NCBI GenBank assembly: GCA_028718575.1
Contig: JAQULN010000119.1
Span: forward strand, 1-7,952
DNA from: Candidatus Krumholzibacteriia bacterium
Lineage (GTDB): Bacteria > Krumholzibacteriota > Krumholzibacteriia > LZORAL124-64-63
Reading direction: 5' to 3'
Length of the DNA stretch: 7,952 nucleotides
Shown here: piece by piece, positions 1-5,078 of the stretch
Layout: every line of letters begins with the position of its first letter
Position numbering within the stretch: position 1 is the stretch's first letter
Position numbers and translations under genes: made by a program
Notes under the pieces: generated by a model
What the model was told of the DNA's origin: nothing
The model's database searches: none
The model's input: only the letters and a program-made list of their open reading frames with translations

Positions 1-915
1 TTGTTGCTTGCCGATTCCCTGGCACTCAGAAGCCGTCTGCCTCAGAAACGAAGCGTTTTCGCGTTCCTGGCGATCGTGGGGCCGTGGCTGTTGTTCAGCC
101 AATGGTACTTCGGCACGTTGGTGCCTCAAACCGTTGCCGCCAAATTCCATCAAGCGAGCAGCGGGGCGTGGGGCGGGGGATTCATCTTCTTGAAGATGTC
201 GACCAAGCTCTGGCCGTTCCATGCTTCGATCAAGGACGCCATTCTGGTTCTGTTCGGCCTGGCGGGCGCTGTGGTTGCGCTGCACTGGCGGCCGTTGCGG
301 TCTTTCCATCTCGGCTGGCTGACCCTCGTTTGGGTCGCCTGCCACATGCTGGTCTACGGTTTCGTGCTCAAACCTGCCGCGTACCCGTGGTACTACGCAC
401 CGTTCGCCCTGGGGATCGGTATCACCCTGGCTCTGGGCGGCGAGATCATCGCCGGGCGCATTCGCAGCCGGCATATCCGCGCGTGCTTCATCGTGTGCTG
501 CGTGGCCTGGGCCGCGTTGACCGGCTTCAGGATGGCGCTAACCACCCTGCGCGCCGAGCGCCACTACAAATGGCGCTTCCACACCGAAGCCGCCGCCTGG
601 CTCAATGAGCGGGCGCCTGACGGCGCCGTGGTCGCTTGCAACGAGATCGGCGTGTTGGGCTTCTACTACCGGAAAGGTCCCATCCTGGATCTGCTGGGAT
701 TGGTCAGTCCGGAGGTTTTGGCCGCTCTGCGCGAACGCGATTTCTCCCGGCCCATTCAACAATTCCAGCCCGACTACGTGATCAGTAAAGAGCCGCCTTT
801 CCCTGTGCTGGAAGACTTCGTGCAGGAAGAGTGGTTCCAGCAGTCGCATGATCTCGAGGCGGTGTTCGGCACCGAGCACACCAAGATGCGCCTGTATCGG
901 CGGCGCGTCCCTTGA
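1..915 (+). CDS. GT-C family (GT39-like) integral membrane glycosyltransferase, C-terminal part
   Basis: The frame is open from the first base, so this is the 3' part of a gene whose N-terminal catalytic region lies outside the window. The visible 304 residues show about five hydrophobic spans (about 19-38, 80-95, 101-124, 127-150, 159-180), then a soluble C-terminal domain. Residues 38-48 (GTLVPQTVAAK) match the 'G-x-x-x-P-x-T-x-x-A-K' loop common in bacterial polyprenyl-phosphate-dependent GT-C enzymes. The tail segment AWLNERAPDGAVVACNEIG followed by the DLLGLVSPEV stretch (residues 199-239) is typical of their C-terminal domain. Such enzymes move a sugar from a lipid carrier to a lipid, glycan or protein on the periplasmic face of the inner membrane. 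The substrate cannot be read here, because the N-terminal acidic motif is missing from the window. The gene converges with the minus-strand gene at 991. The family call is fairly safe; the exact role is unknown. Confidence 0.75.
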   Translation: MLLADSLALRSRLPQKRSVFAFLAIVGPWLLFSQWYFGTLVPQTVAAKFHQASSGAWGGGFIFLKMSTKLWPFHASIKDAILVLFGLAGAVVALHWRPLRSFHLGWLTLVWVACHMLVYGFVLKPAAYPWYYAPFALGIGITLALGGEIIAGRIRSRHIRACFIVCCVAWAALTGFRMALTTLRAERHYKWRFHTEAAAWLNERAPDGAVVACNEIGVLGFYYRKGPILDLLGLVSPEVLAALRERDFSRPIQQFQPDYVISKEPPFPVLEDFVQEEWFQQSHDLEAVFGTEHTKMRLYRRRVP

Positions 916-919
916 TGCG

Positions 920-953
920 CGCGCTCGCTGAGTGGTCGGCATGCGCGAGCGCG
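920..953. terminator. Possible bidirectional hairpin between convergent genes
   Basis: CGCGCTCGC (920-928) pairs with GCGAGCGCG (945-953) around a 16-nt loop, in the 75-bp gap between the plus-strand stop at 915 and the minus-strand stop at 991. A second short hairpin, GCGCCG (976-981) with CGGCGC (986-991) and loop TCAT, overlaps the stop codon of the minus-strand gene. Neither has a T tract on either strand, so classical intrinsic termination is not shown. The position between convergent genes is the main support. Confidence 0.3.
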
Positions 954-990
954 GACCTGCGCCGGGCCGTAACGGGCGCCGTCATCGGCG

Positions 991-1665
991 CTACCGAACG
1001 CCGGGCATCATGATTCCGACCAGGTCGAAATATGGATTTGCCTCCAATTCCCCAGCAAGCGCGGACGGATGGACGGTGGCCGCCGCGTCCTTGAAGACGG
1101 CCGTGGGCTGCAACCCGCATTGGACGCCCACGAACTGAAAGACATAGATCACGAAGTGCGAGCAAAAGAAGGGGCGCGACTTGCCTTCCAGGATATCCGT
1201 CAGCAGGTCATCCATTTCGGCCGGCGTCGAAGCATCGCCGCCGGCCCCGCGCAGGGACTTCAACGCTCCCGCCAGATTGTAGGAGAGCGGCCCCCCGGTC
1301 TTCCAGCTGGTCCGCTTCGACCCGAGCTTGATTTCGTGCTTCGTCGTTCGGCGTTGATGAATGTCGAACAGCATCTTGGCGCAGTTGGCGGCGGCTTGAG
1401 CCATTTCGGGCTTCTTAGTCGAGCACCGGTAGACGACATAAGTCATATTCTTGTTCTGCACTCGCAAATCGTTGCCGCGAATGCCCTCCCGTGCCGCCTC
1501 GATGATGTACGTTTTATCGAACATCACGCCGGCGTGCACGATGTGCGGTTTGGCCGCGAAGCTCAAAGCCTGGAGCGAAGCGATCCCGATGCTCAACGGA
1601 GCGTTGTCGATGACCTTCAGCATGACGTCGCCGGGGGCGAGATCACGGCATTTCAATGATTCCAT
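991..1665 (-). CDS. Permuted NlpC/P60-like (YiiX/LRAT-type) thiol hydrolase or acyltransferase
   Basis: A 224-residue protein with no signal peptide or membrane span, so probably cytoplasmic unless exported by another route. The layout fits the circularly permuted NlpC/P60 superfamily, in which the catalytic His precedes the Cys. There is an N-terminal 'APGDVML' (residues 10-16, compare the family's 'GD-hydrophobic' start) and HAGVMF with candidate catalytic His44. Next come IIEAAREG with Glu56 (the family's 'V-x-EA-x-x-x-G-V' strand) and FFCSHFVIY with candidate nucleophile Cys168. Members cleave amides or esters, or move acyl groups; YiiX-type proteins and LRAT/HRASLS enzymes share this arrangement. 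The substrate is unknown. The ATG at 1665 has a weak purine-rich site (GGAAAG) just upstream. The gene follows the lipoprotein hydrolase by 54 bp on the same strand and may share its transcript. Sampled blocks are about 57-58% GC, against about 72% in a sampled block of the 5079 gene, which hints at a different origin. Confidence 0.65.
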   Translation of the reverse strand: MESLKCRDLAPGDVMLKVIDNAPLSIGIASLQALSFAAKPHIVHAGVMFDKTYIIEAAREGIRGNDLRVQNKNMTYVVYRCSTKKPEMAQAAANCAKMLFDIHQRRTTKHEIKLGSKRTSWKTGGPLSYNLAGALKSLRGAGGDASTPAEMDDLLTDILEGKSRPFFCSHFVIYVFQFVGVQCGLQPTAVFKDAAATVHPSALAGELEANPYFDLVGIMMPGVR

Positions 1666-1719
1666 AACTTTCCATTTCTTTTTTGCGCACGATCAGGGCT
1701 GCGAAACGGCGCGAGCACT

Positions 1720-2640
1720 CTATTCCCCCCACGCCTCGGTCACGGTCTCCCGTAACAACCTTGTGAACTCCGCCGGCACCGTGAACATCGGGAAATGACC
1801 CACGTCGTCCATGGTCTTCAACCGCACGTCCACGCCGTGCGCCTGCCACTGGTCGACCGCGACGGGATTGCGCGTGTCGTTCAGCAAGTGGAGCGGCCGC
1901 GCGTAGGCACGCGCGGCGGCAGCGAGGTCGAAGGCGAAGAGGTTGCGGAACGCCGAGAGCCCCACCTCCGGCGGGGTCGCGGCCATCACGTCCGACGCCC
2001 GCGCCACCGCCGCCGAGTCGGCATCGGCCGGATACATGGCCCGCACGAAACCCGGCACGTTGGCCGCGAAGTCGTCGCGGAACGGCGCCATGAAGGCGTC
2101 GAGCTGCTCGGTCGAAAACCCGCGCTCGATCTGATGCAGGTTGTCGATGCCCACGATGCGCTGCACGCGGTCCGGAGCTCGCACCGCCATGGCCAGCGCC
2201 ACGGTGCCGCCCATCGAGTGGCCCACGACCACCGCGCGCGGGATGCCCGCCGCGTCCATGGCCGCGAGCGCGTCGGCGGCGAACGCGTCCATGGTGAAAT
2301 CTTCCCGCGCCCGACCGCTCTGCCCGTGGCCGGCGAGGTCCAACGCGAGCACGCAGTGGTCGCGCGCGAGATCGGCCATGGCGTCGGCCCAGAAGCTCTG
2401 GTTGCCGCACCAGCAGTGCACGAGCACCACACCGGGCCCGCGGCCGCTCACGGTGAAGGCGATGGGGACGCCGTCCGGGCTCGTCGCCACGCCGGTGCGC
2501 AGCGCCGCTTTGTCGTCGGTCTGGCAACCGGCCAGCATGGCGAGGCTCGCCAACACGGCGACCAGGGCGATGATCCGGGCGGCGGCTGGCGCGGCAAGCG
2601 CCTGGTTCAGTCGTTGGACGCGCGAACAGATGATCGACAT
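1720..2640 (-). CDS. Alpha/beta hydrolase lipoprotein
   Basis: A 306-residue protein beginning MSIICSRVQR. A hydrophobic stretch (about 21-37) is followed by the lipobox LAGC (36-39), so the mature protein should be lipid-anchored at Cys39 on the periplasmic side. The alpha/beta-hydrolase fold motifs are complete. HCWCG (75-79) sits at the oxyanion-hole loop, where many relatives have H-G-x-x. GHSMGG carries nucleophile Ser142. LLND gives Asp255 after the penultimate strand, and DVGHFPMF gives His282. This predicts an active esterase, lipase or related hydrolase; the substrate cannot be inferred. The frame is open further upstream with an ATG at 2694. I chose 2640 because GAGGA lies 5 bases upstream of it and because it leaves a lipoprotein signal of normal length. 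It stands 54 bp before the NlpC/P60-like gene and 162 bp after the 45-residue membrane protein. Confidence 0.85.
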   Translation of the reverse strand: MSIICSRVQRLNQALAAPAAARIIALVAVLASLAMLAGCQTDDKAALRTGVATSPDGVPIAFTVSGRGPGVVLVHCWCGNQSFWADAMADLARDHCVLALDLAGHGQSGRAREDFTMDAFAADALAAMDAAGIPRAVVVGHSMGGTVALAMAVRAPDRVQRIVGIDNLHQIERGFSTEQLDAFMAPFRDDFAANVPGFVRAMYPADADSAAVARASDVMAATPPEVGLSAFRNLFAFDLAAAARAYARPLHLLNDTRNPVAVDQWQAHGVDVRLKTMDDVGHFPMFTVPAEFTRLLRETVTEAWGE

Positions 2641-2759
2641 GGCAGTCCTCGATTCTGGCATGGGTGGCGTCGGCGCAAGTTCGGTCGTGCGCACGATAAC
2701 ACAACCCCCGCTCGCGCTCTACCTCTGACTCGTGCGGAGCGAGTGCGATCGGCTCCAGC

Positions 2760-2793
2760 CGGGTTGGGCCGGAATCGATTCCGGCCCAACCCG
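2760..2793. repeat. Perfect 34-bp palindrome, possible terminator or operator
   Basis: CGGGTTGGGCCGGAATC (2760-2776) is followed directly by its exact reverse complement (2777-2793), giving 17-bp arms with no spacer. As RNA it would fold into a stem of about 15 bp with a TCGA tetraloop. It begins 10 bp beyond the stop codon of the 45-residue gene on the minus strand and lies about 120 bp before the lipoprotein hydrolase start. No T run follows on either strand. It could be a hairpin terminator lacking the U tract, a processing site, or a dyad bound by a protein. A second short dyad, ACTCG (2729-2733) with CGAGT (about 2740-2744), lies close by. Confidence 0.85.
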
Positions 2794-2802
2794 CGTCGAT
2801 CA

Positions 2803-2940
2803 CTACCGCAATACTTCGTAGACGATCATTCCGATCACCGCGAGCACGAAGATCGCAATGAGCACAGCTGTCTCATGGCGCGAACGCCCGGTCTTCGGGG
2901 TCGGGGGGCGATGGCACACGTTGTCATGCTGATCGGACAT
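2803..2940 (-). CDS. 45-residue single-span membrane protein of unknown function
   Basis: The predicted protein has a polar N-terminus, MSDQHDNVCHRPPTPKTGRS (1-20), then RHE and one strongly hydrophobic segment (about 24-40, AVLIAIFVLAVIGMIVY), and ends in EVLR. The basic residues just before the span predict a cytoplasmic N-terminus and a very short periplasmic tail. The start at 2940 is supported by a strong ribosome-binding site (GAGGAG, 6 bases before the ATG). The same frame can be read further upstream to an ATG at 3153, but that would overlap the neighbouring secreted-protein gene and bypass this site. It lies 43 bp downstream of the secreted-protein gene on the same strand, and the 34-bp palindrome starts 10 bp after its stop. 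I do not recognise a family. Small proteins of this shape often modulate membrane partners, but that is only analogy. Confidence 0.65.
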   Translation of the reverse strand: MSDQHDNVCHRPPTPKTGRSRHETAVLIAIFVLAVIGMIVYEVLR

Positions 2941-2983
2941 GGACGACTCCTCTCGGGTGGCGACCCGTGCAACACTAGCCTGG

Positions 2984-3355
2984 TCAAGACTGAGCGTTGG
3001 GAGCGTCGGGCGGCGCGCGCGGCGTGCGCGGATGTCCATGGCCCGTGACGATGCCGGTGCACGAGTCGGTGCGAGGTCGACCGGAGACCAGCCAGGAATC
3101 GCAGCTCTTGCCGGGAGCGTCGGCGACGGCGATCTTAGCCTGCTTCCACTCACCGGCGAGATCGGAGGCTCGCGCGGTGTCGACCAGTCGTTTCGCCAAA
3201 ACCGAACGGTCGACCGGCACTGGCAAGGGAGCGAGGGGGCACGCCTCGCAGTCGAGCTGCGGGCCGTCAGCGAACGTTTGCGGCAGGGCGGGAGGCGAAA
3301 CCGCGGCCGACAGAATGCCGAGCAGCAGACAAAGGACGAGAGGCACTGTTCGCAT
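2984..3355 (-). CDS. Small secreted Cys-containing protein of unknown function
   Basis: The 123-residue product starts MRTVPLVLCLLLGILSAAVS, a short basic N-terminus with a hydrophobic core, consistent with a Sec signal peptide cleaved somewhere in residues 18-29. The predicted mature protein has four cysteines: two in a C-x-x-C pair (Cys36, Cys39), then Cys85 and Cys99. That pattern suits disulfides or metal binding in the periplasm. The tail (about 105-120) is rich in Pro, Arg and His and looks disordered. I recognise no family. It is the first gene of the minus-strand cluster and diverges from the antiporter gene. No good ribosome-binding site precedes the ATG at 3355, but a -10-like element ends six bases before it, so the transcript may be leaderless. 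The opposite-strand frame over the same bases lacks such features. Moderately sure that this is a real gene. Confidence 0.5.
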   Translation of the reverse strand: MRTVPLVLCLLLGILSAAVSPPALPQTFADGPQLDCEACPLAPLPVPVDRSVLAKRLVDTARASDLAGEWKQAKIAVADAPGKSCDSWLVSGRPRTDSCTGIVTGHGHPRTPRAPPDAPNAQS

Positions 3356-3361
3356 TCTTGA

Positions 3362-3391
3362 TATCTAGCATGGAGATGCGGCGGCGCGCAA
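3362..3391 (-). promoter_or_regulatory. Candidate promoter for the minus-strand cluster (leaderless)
   Basis: Read on the minus strand, TTGCGC (3391-3386) is followed after 18 bases by TAGATA (3367-3362). The -10-like box ends six bases before the ATG at 3355, which would put the transcription start at or next to the start codon. The absence of a convincing ribosome-binding site fits this. The match to consensus is only partial. Confidence 0.3.
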
Positions 3392-3407
3392 ATGAAATGT
3401 CTTGCGC
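3386..3407. promoter_or_regulatory. Short inverted repeat in the divergent promoter region, operator candidate
   Basis: GCGCAA (3386-3391) and TTGCGC (3402-3407) form a perfect 6-bp inverted repeat around a 10-bp spacer, between divergent starts at 3355 and 3493. The left half overlaps the proposed minus-strand -35 box. The symmetry and position fit a dimeric regulator, but six-base dyads are common by chance and no regulator gene is nearby. Confidence 0.2.
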
Positions 3408-3430
3408 CCTGCTCAACGGCCTGGAATCAC

Positions 3431-3437
3431 TATAGAT
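3431..3437 (+). promoter_or_regulatory. Candidate -10 element for the antiporter gene
   Basis: TATAGAT is a good -10-like match in an A/T-rich patch 55 bases before the antiporter ATG. No convincing -35 box is seen: CTGCTC at 3409-3414 has usable spacing but poor agreement. If used, it leaves a leader of roughly 45-50 nt containing a small hairpin (TCGGC 3447-3451 with GCCGA 3457-3461). Confidence 0.3.
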
Positions 3438-3492
3438 TATCCGGGATCGGCGACCGGCCGACGCATCGCGGCGACCAGAGCAAGGGGTTTCG

Positions 3493-4995
3493 ATGGAATT
3501 TCACTCGTTGGTCCTGATCGCAGGGCTCCTTGTCCTGTTCAGCGCACTGTCCAGCAAACTATCCGAACGAATCGGCGTGCCCGCGCTGTTGATCTTCCTC
3601 GGCATCGGGATGCTGGCTGGTTCAGACGCCTTGGGTTTGGTCTACTTCGACGACGCCCGCCTGGCCAATGCCGTCGGCACGATCGCGTTGGCGTACATCC
3701 TGTACTCCGGCGGCTTCGACACGAGATGGTCTGTCGTGCGCCCGGTATTCGGCCGGGGTTTGTTGTTGTCGACCGTCGGCGTCGTGTTGACAACCGGCGT
3801 CCTCGGTCTGGCGATCTGGTTCCTGTTCGGCTTCAACCTCATCGGCAGTCTGTTGTTGGCCTCAATCGTGTCGTCGACTGACGCGGCGGCGGTGTTCTCG
3901 ATCCTGCGCTCGCGCGGCGTCAGCCTGAAGGGAAGGCTGCGCCCGTTGCTGGAACTCGAATCCGGCAGCAACGATCCGATGGCGGTCTTCTTGACGCTCG
4001 GATTCCTCGACATCCTGATGAACCCGGAAATGCCTTGGTTCAGTCTGATTCCGCGGTTCGCCATGCAGATGCTGCTCGGCGCCGGGATCGGCCTGGGACT
4101 GGGGCGAGGCTCGGCGCTGCTGCTGAACCGCGTCCGCCTGGACTACGACGGGCTCTATCCGGTGCTGTCGTTCAGTCTCGTGCCGATTGTGTTCGGCCTG
4201 GCCGCGGTCACCGGCGGCAATGGCTTTCTCGCCGTCTACCTCGCGGGCATCGTGGTAGGCAACAGCGAGATCCGCCACCGGCGGTCGCTGATGCGGTTCC
4301 ACGACGGCTTGGGCTGGTTGATGCAAATCGGGGTGTTCTTGACGTTGGGCCTGCTGGTGTTCCCGTCCCATCTGCTCGCAGTGGCCAGGATGGGGTTGCT
4401 CGTCGCGGCGATCCTCGTCTTCCTGGCGCGGCCGCTGGCGGTCTACTTATGCCTGCTCGGCAGCGAGTTCACCTGGCTCGAACGGACGCTCGTAGGCTGG
4501 ACGGGACTGCGCGGCGCCGTCCCGGTCGTCCTGGCGACATTTCCGCTGATGGCCGGCTATCCCGAGTCTGAGCAAGCGTTCAATGTCGTGTTTTTCGTGG
4601 TCTGCGTGTCGGTGTTGCTGCAGGGCCGTTCGTTGATGCTGGTCGCGCGGTGGCTTCGTGTCGACGAGCCGCTCGACACCAGGCCGCCCTATCCGCTCGA
4701 GTTCGATCGGGTGGAGGGACTCCGAGGCGACACTCGCGAATACGAGGTCCTGCCGGATTCGCCGGCGGCCGGCCGGCGAATCATGGACCTGGGGCTGCCG
4801 GCGAACGTGTTGGTGTTGCTCGTTCGTCGCGAGCGTGAGTTTCTCGTGCCCAGCGGTCAGACCTCGCTGCTGGGCCGCGATACGCTCCTCGTTCTGGCCG
4901 AGCCGGAAGCCCACGCCGCGGCCGCCGCCATGTTCGCGCCGCGCGACTCGATCCCCGCGCCCGCCGTCGGGTCGCCGACGGAGCCCGGTCGTTGA
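3493..4995 (+). CDS. CPA1-family K+(Na+)/H+ antiporter with C-terminal RCK_C domain (NhaP2/CvrA-like)
   Basis: A 500-residue inner-membrane protein with about 12-13 hydrophobic segments across residues 1-385. Family hallmarks are present: SSTDAAAVFSIL with Asp130, ELESGSNDPMAVFL with the ion-binding Asn160-Asp161 pair, and GLRGAVPVVLA (338-348) in a late membrane helix. After the membrane part, residues 416-470 (EYEVLPDSPAAG through LLVLAEPE) fit an RCK_C/TrkA_C domain, which usually senses a ligand and gates transport. The expected role is cation efflux in exchange for protons, affecting pH, K+ and volume homeostasis. As I recall, E. coli CvrA is about 578 residues with an extra CorC/HlyC-like domain; this one stops soon after RCK_C with a short Ala/Pro-rich tail. 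The start at 3493 has AAGGGG five bases upstream. The gene diverges from the minus-strand cluster and precedes the 544-residue lipoprotein gene. K+ versus Na+ preference cannot be read from sequence. Confidence 0.92.
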   Translation: MEFHSLVLIAGLLVLFSALSSKLSERIGVPALLIFLGIGMLAGSDALGLVYFDDARLANAVGTIALAYILYSGGFDTRWSVVRPVFGRGLLLSTVGVVLTTGVLGLAIWFLFGFNLIGSLLLASIVSSTDAAAVFSILRSRGVSLKGRLRPLLELESGSNDPMAVFLTLGFLDILMNPEMPWFSLIPRFAMQMLLGAGIGLGLGRGSALLLNRVRLDYDGLYPVLSFSLVPIVFGLAAVTGGNGFLAVYLAGIVVGNSEIRHRRSLMRFHDGLGWLMQIGVFLTLGLLVFPSHLLAVARMGLLVAAILVFLARPLAVYLCLLGSEFTWLERTLVGWTGLRGAVPVVLATFPLMAGYPESEQAFNVVFFVVCVSVLLQGRSLMLVARWLRVDEPLDTRPPYPLEFDRVEGLRGDTREYEVLPDSPAAGRRIMDLGLPANVLVLLVRREREFLVPSGQTSLLGRDTLLVLAEPEAHAAAAAMFAPRDSIPAPAVGSPTEPGR

Positions 4996-5009
4996 CAGAC
5001 CGCGCGGCT

Positions 5010-5028
5010 CGCCGCTACGCTCGCGGCG
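5010..5028 (+). terminator. Hairpin between antiporter and lipoprotein genes
   Basis: CGCCGC (5010-5015) pairs with GCGGCG (5023-5028) around a 7-nt loop, 15 bases after the antiporter stop. There is no T tract, so it may be a weak terminator or only a leader structure for the gene at 5079. Confidence 0.2.
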
Positions 5029-5078
5029 GCGCCGTGTGGGGAAAGCGGCGCGCATCCGAACCGTCGAAAGGAACCGCC

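Noticed and set aside
2641..2694. Upstream ATG starts for the hydrolase (2694 and 2661)
   Set aside because: They would put a polar, Pro-rich extension before the lipoprotein signal. The ATG at 2640 has GAGGA at good spacing.
2760..2793. The palindrome as a classical intrinsic terminator
   Set aside because: No run of T follows on either strand, so it is recorded as a palindrome with open function rather than a terminator.
1643..2803. 386-codon minus-strand frame overlapping the lipoprotein hydrolase
   Set aside because: Arg-rich out-of-frame reading of the hydrolase gene. The correct frame has lipobox and catalytic triad.
1795..3048. Long plus-strand open frame (417 codons) opposite the hydrolase and the 45-residue gene
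   Set aside because: The translation is dominated by Arg, His and Gly with no motif, signal or span. It is the antisense shadow of genes with clear domains and ribosome-binding sites.
2941..3153. Longer N-terminus for the 45-residue membrane protein
   Set aside because: It overlaps the secreted-protein gene, is Arg/Pro-rich, and bypasses the strong ribosome-binding site before 2940.
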